A stretch of 64,000 nt of DNA from Phenylobacterium sp. LH3H17 (GTDB taxonomy: Bacteria; Pseudomonadota; Alphaproteobacteria; Caulobacterales; Caulobacteraceae), in the NCBI RefSeq assembly GCF_024298925.1, contig NZ_CP101283.1:1240001-1304000 (forward strand). Reading direction: 5' to 3'. The translations under genes and the position numbers were made by a program. Below the pieces are notes generated by a model. It was not told the origin of the DNA. It searched no databases and saw nothing but the letters and a program-made list of their open reading frames with translations. Numbering within the stretch: the stretch's first letter is position 1; each line of letters starts with the position of its first letter. Shown piece after piece: positions 50,292-59,015 of this stretch.

Positions 50292-51353
50292 TCAGTTCGG
50301 GTGGGCCCCTGCGGCGGCCGCCAGTTTGAGGGCTTCCTTCAGCGCCTCGTCGGTATGGACGGCGACGTCGGGGGCGACGCCCTTGCCCTCCCAGTCCCAA
50401 CCGGTGTCGGGATCGTAGGTGCGTCCGACCGGGACGAAGGCCGCGAACCGCTCGCCGATGGTCTGCAGGCCGCCATAGTGACCCGCGCCGCGAGTGGATT
50501 CGCCGATCAGCGTCGCCCGGCGGGTGCGCTTGAAAGCCAGGGCCAGGTGCTCGCCGGCCGAGGCCGTGCGTCGCGAGGTCAGGTAGTAGACCGGCACGCG
50601 CTGCAAGCGGGTTTCGGCGTCGGGGCTCACGACGTGATCGTGGCTGACGATGGTGGGCGGCGACGGCTGGCGCAGCAGGGTCTGGCCGTCGCGTATCGGT
50701 CCGAAGTCGGCGACGGAGGCGCGGGTGTCCATCCGCACCAGGTGGGTGGTCCGCGCGTAGAGCAGCGGCAGGATCGCGTCCATGATGCCCAGGCCGCCGC
50801 CGCGGTGGGGCCGCGCGTCGATGATCACCGCCTTGGCGTCGGCGTGGGCCAGCAGGAAGCTTCGTGCCGCCTCGGTCGCCGCCGGGTCGTCCAGAAACTG
50901 GTTGAATCGCAGATAGGCGACGTCGCCCATCATCTGCGCAGCCTCCAGGCCCGGCGGGCCGCTGCTGCGCGCGCTGGCGGGGACGTCGGCGGCGGGGGGA
51001 CGCGGCTGTTCGAACGCCTTTTGCGTGGCGAGCCGCAGGTGACCATCCTTGGCCACCGCCTGCAGGTCGGCTGTGACCCGTTCGCCGAACGCGGCGGGGT
51101 CGGTCAGACCATCATAGGCGCCGCTCTTGAGGTTGGCCCGCAGCATGGCCGCGTACCGGGCGCCGACATCCGGGAACAGAAAGTCGGCTTCGAGGGCCTT
51201 GGCCAGGTCCTCGATGACAACACCTCGCTCGGCGGCCGACATGGGCATGACCGGCGCAGGCGTCGCCGTGGGGGCAGGCGGTGCGGCCGCGACGATGGAC
51301 GGGCTGGCGAACAGGGCCAGGGCCGAGCAGGCGGCCAACAACGAATGTCGCAT
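50292..51353 (-). CDS. S41 family peptidase (retinoid-binding protein/Tsp-like)
   Basis: Secreted protein of 353 residues with a signal peptide (MRHSLLAACSALALFASPSIVAAA) and the tail-specific protease fold: IIDARPHRGGGLGIMDAILPLLYARTTHL and the catalytic Ser in TSRRTASAGEHLALAFKRTRRATLIGESTRGAG. A PDZ domain is not evident, matching the N-terminal-helical S41 family. It may trim exported proteins or act on secreted peptides. A GGGAG ribosome site precedes the ATG. It separates the ABC genes from fliQ. Confidence 0.86.
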   Translation of the reverse strand: MRHSLLAACSALALFASPSIVAAAPPAPTATPAPVMPMSAAERGVVIEDLAKALEADFLFPDVGARYAAMLRANLKSGAYDGLTDPAAFGERVTADLQAVAKDGHLRLATQKAFEQPRPPAADVPASARSSGPPGLEAAQMMGDVAYLRFNQFLDDPAATEAARSFLLAHADAKAVIIDARPHRGGGLGIMDAILPLLYARTTHLVRMDTRASVADFGPIRDGQTLLRQPSPPTIVSHDHVVSPDAETRLQRVPVYYLTSRRTASAGEHLALAFKRTRRATLIGESTRGAGHYGGLQTIGERFAAFVPVGRTYDPDTGWDWEGKGVAPDVAVHTDEALKEALKLAAAAGAHPN

Positions 51354-51444
51354 GGAAACTCCCTTCGAGCCGTCGAGTGATGCGACCTCGGGCGGCCCCG
51401 CGCAAATTAAGATGCGGTAAGGCCACGGTGGGTCCGGAGTCCCG

Positions 51445-51465
51445 GATTCTCCCTTCGTTAACCAT
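51445..51465 (+). promoter_or_regulatory. CtrA half site and CcrM site upstream of fliQ
   Basis: GATTC (a GANTC methylation site, 51445-51449) is followed by TTAACCAT (51458-51465), the usual CtrA half-site form, about 60 bases before the fliQ start. In Caulobacter the fliQR genes are CtrA-controlled class II genes, which supports the reading. Inferred. Confidence 0.5.
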
Positions 51466-51524
51466 AGCTGGGCAAAATTGACCTAGCTTCCAACCTAGCT
51501 CCACGCGTACCCAAGAGGCCCCCG

Positions 51525-51788
51525 ATGAACGGCGCCGAAGTTCTGGACGTCGGCCGCGACGCCATCTGGCTCACCATCCAGCTGTCCGCCCCCGTGCTCA
51601 TCGTCGGCCTGGTGGTCGGCGTCGGCATCGGCCTGATGCAGGCGCTCACCCAGATCCAGGAAGCCACCCTGGTCTATGCGCCGAAGATCGTGGCGATCTT
51701 CATCTCGCTGCTGGTCTTCCTGCCGCTGATGGGAGCCCTGATGAGCGGCTTCATGCGCCAGATCGCCGCCCGCATCGCGGCGATGTAG
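51525..51788 (+). CDS. fliQ: Flagellar export protein FliQ
   Basis: Two-helix export gate protein of 87 residues: DAIWLTIQLSAPVLIVGLVVGVGIGLMQALTQIQEATLVYAPKIVAIFISLLVFLPLMGALM, the FliQ pattern with the conserved QIQE. It is followed by fliR eight bases after the stop. Confidence 0.97.
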   Translation: MNGAEVLDVGRDAIWLTIQLSAPVLIVGLVVGVGIGLMQALTQIQEATLVYAPKIVAIFISLLVFLPLMGALMSGFMRQIAARIAAM

Positions 51789-51796
51789 CGCGGCGC

Positions 51797-52555
51797 ATGG
51801 AGCACTACGCGGCCGCCTCTCAGGTCTATGCCGGAGGCCTGATCTTCGCCCGCATCGGCGCGATGATCATGCTGCTGCCCGGGTTCGGCGACGCCACCGT
51901 GCCGCCGCGTATCCGGCTGGCCTTCGCCTTCCTGATGGCCCTCATGCTGATGCCGGTGATCGCCAAGGGCCTGCCGGTTCCGGGCACGGTCTCGGGGGTC
52001 GGCACGGCGGTGATCAAGGAGGTGCTGATCGGGCTGATGATCGGCGCCATCCTGCGGCTCTTCATGTCGTCCCTGGCGGCGGCCGGCGAGATCATCTCGA
52101 TCCAGACCACGCTCGCCTTCGCCCAGACCGCCGCGCCGGGCCAGGCCGCGCCGTCGACGACGCTCGGCACCTTCCTCGGCCTGATCGGGATCACCCTGAT
52201 CATGACCACCGACCTGCACCACATGTTCCTGGCCGGGATCGTGCGCTCCTACACTCTGTTCCCGTTCTCCCGCGACGTGCCGGTGGCCGACGCCGCCCAG
52301 CTCGCCATCCAGACGGTGGCGGGCTCCTTCAAGCTCGGCCTGCAGCTTGCCGCCCCGGTGGTGGTGTTCTCGCTGATCTTCAACATCGCCGCGGGCCTGG
52401 TCGGCCGGGTGATGCCGCAGTTCCAGGTGTTCTTCGTGGCCACGCCCCTGATGGTGCTGTTCGGCCTCTCGCTCTTCGCCCTTAGCCTGGGCACCATCGG
52501 CATGGTCTGGGTCAGCCGCTATCGCGAGCTGATCAGCCTGTTCGCGGCGGGCTGA
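51797..52555 (+). CDS. fliR: Flagellar export protein FliR
   Basis: Multi-helix export gate protein of 252 residues: IFARIGAMIMLLPGFGDATVPPRIRLAFAFLMALML, then EIISIQTTLAFAQTAAPG and LKLGLQLAAPVVVFSLIFNIAAGLVGRVMPQFQVFFVATPLMVLFGL. It precedes flhB, which begins one base after its stop. Confidence 0.95.
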   Translation: MEHYAAASQVYAGGLIFARIGAMIMLLPGFGDATVPPRIRLAFAFLMALMLMPVIAKGLPVPGTVSGVGTAVIKEVLIGLMIGAILRLFMSSLAAAGEIISIQTTLAFAQTAAPGQAAPSTTLGTFLGLIGITLIMTTDLHHMFLAGIVRSYTLFPFSRDVPVADAAQLAIQTVAGSFKLGLQLAAPVVVFSLIFNIAAGLVGRVMPQFQVFFVATPLMVLFGLSLFALSLGTIGMVWVSRYRELISLFAAG

Positions 52556-52556
52556 C

Positions 52557-53636
52557 ATGGCCGAAGAGAACGACGCAGCCTCGAAAACAGAAGAGCCGAC
52601 ACCCGGCAAGCTTCAGAAGGCCCGCGAGAAGGGCGATGTCGTCAAGACGCCGGATCTCGCCATGCTGGCCTCGTTCGCGGGGGCCGCCGGCGTGCTGGCC
52701 GTCGCCGGCGGCTGGATGTCGAACAACCTGGCCAACGAGCTGCTGCCCTTCATCGCCCATCCGCATGACATGAGGCTTGAAGGCGGCGGCGGGGTCGAGA
52801 TCGCCCGCCATAGCATGATGGCCGCCGCCCCGATCCTGCTGGCCGTGCTGGTGGTGGCGGCCCTGCTGGGGGCCGGCGGGAACCTGGTCCAGACGGGCTT
52901 CATGTACAGCCCCGAAAAGCTCAAGCCCGACTGGAAGAAGGTCTCGCCGATGGGCGGACTGAAGCGGATGCTGGGCCCCGACGGGCTGATGCAGTTCTTC
53001 AAGTCGCTGGTGAAGATCCTGATGGTGGCCTGGGTCGGCTATGTGGTGGTCAAGCCCTACGTCCACCCGATGCAGGAGCTGTCGGCCTTGGACCCGACGT
53101 CGATCCTGCCCCTCGTCATCGAGATCCTCCGCAAGCTGGTCTTCGCCGTGGCCGGGCTGATGCTGGTCATCGCGGGCTTCGACTGGTTCTGGCAGCGCCA
53201 GCGCTTCATGAAGAAGATGATGATGACCAAGGAGGAGTTGAAGGAGGAGTTCAAGAACACCGAGGGCGATCCCCACATCAAGGCCAAGCGACGCCAGATT
53301 CAGATCCAGCGCTCGCGCCGCCGGATGATGGCCGCGGTGCCGACCGCCACCATGGTGATCATGAACCCGACCCACTACGCGGTGGCCCTCAAGTACGAGC
53401 CCGGCGAGACCGCCGCCCCCCAGTGCGTCGCCAAGGGCATGGACGCCGTGGCGCTCAAGATCCGCGCCCTGGCCGAGGAGGCCGGCGTGCCGGTCATCGA
53501 GGACGCGCCCCTGGCGCGCGCCCTCTACGCCGCCGTCGAGCTCGACGACTTCATCCCCGCCACCCACTACGAAGCCGTGGCCAAGCTGATCGGCTTCATC
53601 ATGCAGACGGGACGACGCGCCGCCGGCGCGGCCTAA
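52557..53636 (+). CDS. flhB: Flagellar export switch protein FlhB
   Basis: Export apparatus protein of 359 residues that switches substrate specificity by autocleavage. The N-terminal start EENDAASKTEEPTPGKLQKAREKGDVVKT is the family signature; four helices follow. The autocleavage motif NPTH lies at residues 270-273 (VIMNPTHYAVALKY). The C-terminal tail is Ala/Arg-rich. Last of the fliQ-fliR-flhB set; cckA follows 37 bases later, as in Caulobacter. Confidence 0.97.
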   Translation: MAEENDAASKTEEPTPGKLQKAREKGDVVKTPDLAMLASFAGAAGVLAVAGGWMSNNLANELLPFIAHPHDMRLEGGGGVEIARHSMMAAAPILLAVLVVAALLGAGGNLVQTGFMYSPEKLKPDWKKVSPMGGLKRMLGPDGLMQFFKSLVKILMVAWVGYVVVKPYVHPMQELSALDPTSILPLVIEILRKLVFAVAGLMLVIAGFDWFWQRQRFMKKMMMTKEELKEEFKNTEGDPHIKAKRRQIQIQRSRRRMMAAVPTATMVIMNPTHYAVALKYEPGETAAPQCVAKGMDAVALKIRALAEEAGVPVIEDAPLARALYAAVELDDFIPATHYEAVAKLIGFIMQTGRRAAGAA

Positions 53637-53673
53637 CCCCGAAAAAACACTACGGATTCGTGAGAGTATCGCT

Positions 53674-55797
53674 GTGAGTGATTCGTCGGGGGCCGTGGCC
53701 TCCTCAGTCAACCGGGGCCGCCCCATGGCCAAGTCAACGACCCGCGAAGGTGCGCGGCGCCGCTTCGACCCCTTGATGGGGTTCGCGGCCGTGTGCTTCC
53801 TCGCGGCCGTGGGCTTCGCCGCGGTGCCGGCCTTCAACGCCGGGGCTTCCACCCGGGCCGGCGTGATGCTGCTGGTCGGCCTCTTCGGCGTGGCGTGCCT
53901 GGGTCTGTTCGCGCTGCGCAACGCCGTCGAGGCGAACCCGGAGAGCGAACCCGGCGTCGACACCCTGATCGACGCCTTGCCCGAACCCGCCGCCATCGCC
54001 GCGGCCGACGGCCGCATCCACGCGGCGAACGCCCCCTGGCGCGCGGCCCTGGGCGCGGCCCAGCGCCTGCCCAAGGGCGGGCCCTCCGCGGCCAGCCTGT
54101 TCTCGGCGCTCACCGCCGCGCGGCGGGGCGAGACCGGCCGGGCGGCCATCCGCACCAACGGCTCGGAACATGCCGCCACCGTCTCGCCTCTGGGCGAGCG
54201 CCGATTCCTGGTGCGCCTGGACGACCGGCCGCCCGAGACCCTGGCCCTGCCGGCCGGCGCCATGGAGGTGCTGACCGCCTTCAACACCGCCAAGCCGCCG
54301 CCGCCCAAGGTGCTGGACGCCTTCGCCGCCGCCTCGCCGTTCGGCGCGGCCCTGCTTGAGGGCGAGGATCCCTTCGCCGCCACCATCGTCGAGGCCAATC
54401 ACAGTCTGGCGGCCGTGGCCGGCGACGGACGGGCCGGCGAAGTGTTCGGCGAGCTGATCGAGCCGTCGTCGCGGATCGACGCGGCCCAGAAGCTGAAGGA
54501 CGGCCATGTGGGCGCCCTGGAGGTCCGGCTGGCCCGCGACCCGGCCAAGATCGCCCATCTCTATCTCTCCAAGAGCGACGGCCGCTGGGTGGCCTATCTG
54601 GTCGACGTCTCCGAGCAGAAGCAGATCGAGCTGCAGCTCTCCCAGAGCCAGAAGATGCAGGCCATCGGCCAGCTGGCCGGCGGCGTGGCCCATGACTTCA
54701 ACAACCTGCTGACCGCCATCTTCATGCAGCTCGACGTGCTGGCCGCCCGCCATCCGGTGGGCGACCCGTCCTATGAAGGCCTGAACGAGATCAAATCGAC
54801 CTCGGCGCGCGCCGCCGACCTGGTGCGCAAGCTGCTGGCCTTCTCGCGCAAGCAGACCGTCCAGCGCGAGACCCTGGACCTGGGCGAGCTGATCAGCGAG
54901 TCCGAGGTGCTGCTGCGCCGGGTGCTCTACGAGGACGTGAAGCTCGAGACCGAGTACGGCCGCAACCTGCCGCACGTCCGCGCCGACCGCAGCCAGATCG
55001 AGACCGCGGTCATGAACCTGGCCGTCAATGCCCGCGACGCCGTGCGGGCCCATGGCGGCGGCGTGGTCACCATCCGGCTGGCCCGGGTGACGCAGGAGGA
55101 GGCCGCCGGCCTCGGCTATCCCGCCGCCGAGGGCGACCAGGCCCTGATCGAGGTTTCTGACGACGGCCCCGGCATCCCGCCCGACGTGATGGACAAGATC
55201 TTCGACCCCTTCTTCACCACCAAGCCGGTGGGCGAGGGGACGGGGCTGGGCCTCGCCACCGTCTACGGCATCGTCAAGCAGTCGGACGGCTGGATCAGCG
55301 TAGACTCCAAGCCGGGGGAGGGCGCGGCCTTCCGCATCTTCCTGCCGGTCCACGTGCCCTCGGCCGCCGCTCCGGCGCTGACGCCGGTGGTCAAGGCCCC
55401 GCCCAAGGCCCGCGACCTCTCGGGCGCCGGGCGTATCCTGTTCGTCGAGGACGAGGACGCCGTGCGCGGGGTGGCCGCCAAGCTGCTGCGCGCCCGCGGC
55501 TATGAGGTGATCGAGGCGGCCTCCGGCGAGGAAGCCCTGGAGCTGGCCGAGCAGCACGCGGGTTCCATCGACCTGATGATCTCCGACGTCGTCATGCCGG
55601 GCATGCAGGGCCCCGATCTCCTGAAACAGGCCCGCGTCTTCCTGTGCGGCGCGCCGGTCATGTTCATCTCGGGCTATGCCGAGGCGGAGTTCTCGAACCT
55701 GCTCGAGGGCGAGGAGAACATCTCATTCCTGCCCAAACCCATCGATATCAAGATGCTCGCCGAACGGGTGAAGCAGGAATTGCAGAAGGCGGCCTGA
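53674..55797 (+). CDS. cckA: Hybrid histidine kinase CckA, cell-cycle master kinase
   Basis: Bifunctional kinase/phosphatase of 707 residues that feeds phosphate through ChpT to CtrA and CpdR. Two membrane helices (about 36-53 and 62-80) and PAS-like regions are followed by the phosphoacceptor His340 in [15 protein letters not shown], the ATPase domain with [10 protein letters not shown] and [19 protein letters not shown] plus [15 protein letters not shown], and a receiver domain with Asp638 in [14 protein letters not shown]. The start is GTG at 53674, or an ATG at 53725. GANTC sites (53655, 53680) lie at the promoter. Position after flhB matches Caulobacter. Confidence 0.96.
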   Translation: MSDSSGAVASSVNRGRPMAKSTTREGARRRFDPLMGFAAVCFLAAVGFAAVPAFNAGASTRAGVMLLVGLFGVACLGLFALRNAVEANPESEPGVDTLIDALPEPAAIAAADGRIHAANAPWRAALGAAQRLPKGGPSAASLFSALTAARRGETGRAAIRTNGSEHAATVSPLGERRFLVRLDDRPPETLALPAGAMEVLTAFNTAKPPPPKVLDAFAAASPFGAALLEGEDPFAATIVEANHSLAAVAGDGRAGEVFGELIEPSSRIDAAQKLKDGHVGALEVRLARDPAKIAHLYLSKSDGRWVAYLVDVSEQKQIELQLSQSQKMQAIGQLAGGVAHDFNNLLTAIFMQLDVLAARHPVGDPSYEGLNEIKSTSARAADLVRKLLAFSRKQTVQRETLDLGELISESEVLLRRVLYEDVKLETEYGRNLPHVRADRSQIETAVMNLAVNARDAVRAHGGGVVTIRLARVTQEEAAGLGYPAAEGDQALIEVSDDGPGIPPDVMDKIFDPFFTTKPVGEGTGLGLATVYGIVKQSDGWISVDSKPGEGAAFRIFLPVHVPSAAAPALTPVVKAPPKARDLSGAGRILFVEDEDAVRGVAAKLLRARGYEVIEAASGEEALELAEQHAGSIDLMISDVVMPGMQGPDLLKQARVFLCGAPVMFISGYAEAEFSNLLEGEENISFLPKPIDIKMLAERVKQELQKAA

Positions 55798-55810
55798 GGG
55801 TCTGCCTGCA

Positions 55811-56734
55811 ATGGAGCGCATGCAGGGATTTGAACGCGAGGTACGCCGGCTGAGCGACACCATCGCCGCCGACGAGGACGTGATCCACAAGTTCATCGAC
55901 GCCGCCGGCGACCTGGCCGTGAACCTGGTGGTGGCCGCCCTCATCCTGGTGGTCACCTTCTGGGCGGCCGGCTGGGCCTCGCGCCTGGTGCGCCGCCTGA
56001 TCGGAAGGGTCCACCGCGACGGCCCTCCCGATGTCACCCTGCAGAGCTTCGGCGGCTCGGCGGCCCGCTATGTGATCGTCATCGTCGGGCTGATCGCGGT
56101 GCTGCAGCAGGTCGGGGTCCAAACCACCTCGATCCTGGCGGTGGTGGGGGCGGCCTCTCTGGCCGTGGGCCTGGCGCTGCAGGGCACGCTCAGCAACGTG
56201 GCGGCGGGCGTCATGCTGCTGCTGTTCCGGCCCTACCGGGTCGGCGACGTCGTGGAGATCGCCGGACGCACCGGCACGGTCAAGGCGCTGGATCTGTTCG
56301 TCACGGAACTCGCGACCCCCGACAACATCAAGGTGGTGATGCCCAACGCCAAGGTGTTCGGCGACGTGATCGTCAACACCAGCCACCATTCCAGGCGCCG
56401 CGTGGACGCGATCTTCCGCGTCGACACCAAGCGCGACGTGCCGGCCCTGTTGGCGGGCCTCAAGGCCCGCGCCGAGGCCAATCCCCTGGTTCTGCCCGAC
56501 CCCGCCCCCATGGCCGAAGTGCTGGGCATGTCCGAGGCCTTCGTCGAGGCCGTGGTCCGCGCCTGGGTCGAGCGCGAGGACTATGGGGTGGTCAAGGCCG
56601 ACCTGTTGCTGGCCGCCCGCCTGTTGGCCGACGGCGCCGACACCCCGCTTCCGCCCACCCCGAAGGCGAAGCTCAAGCCCGCCGCCCCGGCCCGCAAGCC
56701 GCGGCGGAACCTGGTTCGCCGCCTGCGGGGCTAG
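55811..56734 (+). CDS. MscS-family mechanosensitive ion channel
   Basis: Inner-membrane channel of 307 residues. Helices at about residues 35-60 and 80-110, a pore-lining helix near ILAVVGAASLAVGLALQGTLSNVAAGVMLLLFRPYRVGDVVEIAGRTGTVK, the typical MscS segment with conserved Gly/Ala packing and a following beta domain. The C-terminal tail is Arg/Lys-rich. It protects against osmotic downshock by releasing solutes. 13 bases after cckA, so possibly co-transcribed. Confidence 0.92.
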   Translation: MERMQGFEREVRRLSDTIAADEDVIHKFIDAAGDLAVNLVVAALILVVTFWAAGWASRLVRRLIGRVHRDGPPDVTLQSFGGSAARYVIVIVGLIAVLQQVGVQTTSILAVVGAASLAVGLALQGTLSNVAAGVMLLLFRPYRVGDVVEIAGRTGTVKALDLFVTELATPDNIKVVMPNAKVFGDVIVNTSHHSRRRVDAIFRVDTKRDVPALLAGLKARAEANPLVLPDPAPMAEVLGMSEAFVEAVVRAWVEREDYGVVKADLLLAARLLADGADTPLPPTPKAKLKPAAPARKPRRNLVRRLRG

Positions 56735-56741
56735 AGATCCG

Positions 56742-56967
56742 CCCCCAGCGCGCAGCGCGGATTCGGCGATGTGACCGAGGGGGTTGAAGCCTCCGAACAA
56801 GAGTCAAAGTCCCCCTCAGTCACCTGCGGTGACAGCTCCCCCAGGAGGGGAGCATCTAGCTCCAAGATCTTCCCCCAGCGCGAAGCGCGGTTTGGGGGAG
56901 GTGGCGCGTCGCCTTCTTCGGCGACGTGACGGAGGGGGCTGAAGCCCACAAGAGCCAAAGTCCGCCT
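56742..56967. repeat. Intergenic repeat: two copies of a GC-rich palindromic unit
   Basis: The 338-base gap between mscS and arsR holds two related units, 56742-56812 and 56872-56967. Each opens with CCCCCAGCGCG(C/A)AGCGCGG, then GGCGA(T/C)GTGAC, then GAGGGGG(T/C)TGAAGCC and finally AAGAG(T/C)CAAAGTCC. Between them lies a CCTGCGG/CTCCCCCAGGAGGGGAG palindromic stretch. A third, shorter relative occurs at 61387-61425. No gene is seen here. Such elements are often mistaken for small proteins in Caulobacteraceae. Confidence 0.8.
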
Positions 56968-57038
56968 AGCCCCGCCATGCGCGATAGCCCCCTGCCGAGA
57001 GTCGGCGCCCAGTCTTGACGGGCCTCGCGCTCGGGCGT

Positions 57039-57074
57039 ATTTAAGCGATGACTTAATTAAGGATATCATTAAAT
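57039..57074 (+). promoter_or_regulatory. AT-rich palindromic operator upstream of the ArsR-family gene
   Basis: A perfect CTTAATTAAG palindrome (57052-57061) is nested in the wider AT-rich inverted repeat ATTTAA...ATGA / TCAT...TTAAAT that runs up to the ArsR start codon. This is the only clearly AT-rich stretch in the GC-rich spacer. A likely autoregulatory site for the ArsR protein. Confidence 0.55.
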
Positions 57075-57426
57075 GCGGGCGGCGATGGACCCCTTGAGCG
57101 CGACGCTGTCGGCGCTGGCGGATCCCACCCGCCGGGCGATCCTGGCGCGGCTGGCGGAAGGCCAGGCCACGGTGGGCGAACTCGCCGAGCCGTTCGACAT
57201 CAGCCTGCCGGCGGTGTCGCAACACCTGAAGGTCCTGCAGACCGCGGGCCTGATCTCGCGCGGCCGCGAGGCCCAATGGCGGCCCGCCAGGCTGGAGGCA
57301 GGCCCCATGAAGGACGTCGCCAGCTGGCTCGAACACTACCGCCGCTTCTGGGAAGGCAGTTTCAACAAGATGGACGCCTACCTGGCCAAGCTCACCAAGG
57401 AAAAGTCCGATGGCCGCAAGCACTGA
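57073..57426 (+). CDS. ArsR-family winged-helix regulator
   Basis: Regulator of 117 residues. The HTH is clear: ALADPTRRAILARLAEGQATVGELAEPFDISLPAVSQHLKVLQTAGLISRGREAQWRPARLEA. No metal-binding cysteines are seen, and the pairing with a SRPBCC protein is the common sensor-lipid/START arrangement. It overlaps the next gene by 17 bases. Confidence 0.92.
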   Translation: MRAAMDPLSATLSALADPTRRAILARLAEGQATVGELAEPFDISLPAVSQHLKVLQTAGLISRGREAQWRPARLEAGPMKDVASWLEHYRRFWEGSFNKMDAYLAKLTKEKSDGRKH

Positions 57427-57910
57427 GATCGGCCGCCCGGCGCACGCCGCCCCGCTGCCCGACGACGAGATCTACATCGTCCGCGCCTTCGCCGCCCCCG
57501 TCGCCCTGGTCTTCCGTCTCTGGGAGGACCCGGCCCACCGCGCCCCGTGGTGGGGCCCGGGGGCGTCCACCTGCACCCATTTCGCCCATGAATTCCGCGA
57601 GGGCGGCGCCTGGCGCGCCTGCATCAAGTCGGCCCAGCATGGCGAACAGTGGCAGGGCGGCGTCTATCGCGAGATCGAACGCGACAAGCGGATCGTCTTC
57701 ACCTTCGCCTGGGATTCCGCCCCTGCCGGCGAGGCGGAGACCCTGGTGGTCGTCACCCTCGCCGAGCGCAAGGGCGCGACGATCCAGACCTTCCACCAGA
57801 CCCCCTTCGCCACCGTCGAGCGGCGCGACGACCACGTGGTCACCTTGAGTCTGCTGTTCGACCGCCAGCAGGCCTACGTCCAGTCCATCGCCCAGGGAGA
57901 AGCCCCATGA
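57410..57910 (+). CDS. SRPBCC (AHSA1-type) domain protein
   Basis: Soluble START/AHSA1-fold protein of 166 residues: YIVRAFAAPVALVFRLWEDPAHRAPWWGPGASTCTHFAHEFREGGAWRACIKSAQHGEQWQGGVYREIERDKRIVFTFAWD. Members bind hydrophobic ligands; paired with ArsR regulators in bacteria. The exact ligand is unknown. It overlaps the regulator and is coupled to the next gene (ATGA). Confidence 0.88.
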   Translation: MAASTEIGRPAHAAPLPDDEIYIVRAFAAPVALVFRLWEDPAHRAPWWGPGASTCTHFAHEFREGGAWRACIKSAQHGEQWQGGVYREIERDKRIVFTFAWDSAPAGEAETLVVVTLAERKGATIQTFHQTPFATVERRDDHVVTLSLLFDRQQAYVQSIAQGEAP

Positions 57911-58263
57911 TCGCCGTCGCCTCGATGAAGCTCCGAATTCTCGCGGCCTGCGCCGCCCTCGCCACCCTGTCCGCGGGCCAGGCCTTCGCCGACGACGGGA
58001 TCACCGCCAAGCTGGCCGCGCCCGTCGGGGAAAAGACCAGGTTCATCGCTGGCGGCGCCATGTTTTACTGCGAAGGCGACACCTGCGTCGCCCTGACGCC
58101 CACCTCCCGGACCTTCGCCACCGCAACCTGCAAGGCCATCGCCGACAGGGTCGGGGCGGTCGTCGCCTTCAGCGGCCGCAAGGCCCTGGACGACGCCAAG
58201 CTCGCCGACTGCAATGAGAAGGCGCTCGCCAAGGCCGGCGCCAGCGCCCTCGCCGGGAAGTAA
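57907..58263 (+). CDS. Secreted small cysteine-containing protein (CC_3452-like)
   Basis: Protein of 118 residues with a signal peptide (SMKLRILAACAALATLSAGQAFA) and four cysteines in the mature part (YCEGDTCVAL, TATCKAI, LADCNEKAL), likely two disulfides. It resembles the CC_3452 family of short alphaproteobacterial secreted proteins; function unknown. It begins either at ATG 57907, coupled to the previous stop, or at an internal ATG (57925) that gives a cleaner signal peptide. Confidence 0.72.
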   Translation: MIAVASMKLRILAACAALATLSAGQAFADDGITAKLAAPVGEKTRFIAGGAMFYCEGDTCVALTPTSRTFATATCKAIADRVGAVVAFSGRKALDDAKLADCNEKALAKAGASALAGK

Positions 58264-58294
58264 GGCCGGATCCGCAGTTCAATGGGAGATTCCG

Positions 58295-58675
58295 ATGGAT
58301 ACCGTAAGCGTGCGTTACATCGTGAACGACGTCGACGCGGCGATCGCCTTCTATCGCGACCTGCTGGGGTTCGAGGTCGACTTCAGTGCGGCGCCGGGCT
58401 TCGCGATGCTGCGCCGGGGGCCGCTGCGGCTGTTGCTGAACCGCCCCGGCGCCGGCGGCGCGGGCCAGAGCATGCCGAGCGGCGAGGCGCCGGCGCCGGG
58501 CGGCTGGAACCGCATCCAACTGCAAGTCGGGGATCTCGGAGCCGAGGTCGAACGGCTCAGGGCCGCGGGCGGCCGTTTCCGCAACGAGATCGTGCAGGGC
58601 AATGGCGGCAGGCAGATCCTCGTCGAGGATCCCTCAGGCAATCCGATCGAGCTGTTCGAGCCCCCGGCCAGATAG
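58295..58675 (+). CDS. VOC-family glyoxalase/dioxygenase-fold protein
   Basis: Protein of 126 residues with two beta-alpha-beta-beta-beta units: TVSVRYIVNDVDAAIAFYRDLLGFEVDF and GGWNRIQLQVGDLGAEVERLRAAGGRF, ending QILVEDPSGNPIELFEP. Metal ligands of true glyoxalase I are not all visible, so a binding or resistance role is possible. GGGAG lies upstream of the ATG. Probably the last gene of the ArsR cluster. Confidence 0.86.
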   Translation: MDTVSVRYIVNDVDAAIAFYRDLLGFEVDFSAAPGFAMLRRGPLRLLLNRPGAGGAGQSMPSGEAPAPGGWNRIQLQVGDLGAEVERLRAAGGRFRNEIVQGNGGRQILVEDPSGNPIELFEPPAR

Positions 58676-58678
58676 GGG

Positions 58679-58846
58679 TCAGGCCTTATCCTCGGCGCGG
58701 CGGCCGACGATCTTCATGGTCTCCACCTGCGCCTCGGTGACGCGCCGAAGCCGCGCCAGCAGGCCGGTAGTGTCGCGGCCTTCGGCGATCTGGCGGTCGA
58801 GTTCGGCCAGTTGTTCGGCGGGCGGGAGTTCTGTGCGGCGGTCCAT
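58679..58846 (-). CDS. Short coding sequence, 55 residues, unknown function
   Basis: Minus-strand frame reading MDRRTELPPAEQLAELDRQI then AEGRDTTGLLARLRRVTEAQ, ending VETMKIVGRRAEDKA. It is charged and helix-prone throughout, with a start ATG and a TGA that lies four bases past the VOC stop, converging on it. Too short for common cut-offs but the composition is protein-like. The ribosome site is weak. Confidence 0.5.
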   Translation of the reverse strand: MDRRTELPPAEQLAELDRQIAEGRDTTGLLARLRRVTEAQVETMKIVGRRAEDKA

Positions 58847-59015
58847 GGCCAGGTTTTCTAGCCGACCTTTATGAGCCGCAGGTAAATCGCCGCCTCGTCC
58901 ACACGCTATGTCGGCAAGTCGTCATCAAAGCTTGGCCGTCCCTTCAAGTAGCGCTGTTACCCCACGCCCCGGTCGGGCGATCGCGAGGGGCGGTGCCGGA
59001 CGCAGGGGCGAAATC

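Noticed and set aside
53734..55557. 607-residue minus-strand ORF opposite cckA
   Set aside because: Antisense of a clear hybrid kinase; no family features.
57649..58263. 204-residue plus-strand ORF overlapping the SRPBCC gene
   Set aside because: Its front is the wrong frame of the SRPBCC gene; only the part from 57907 is kept as the small secreted protein.
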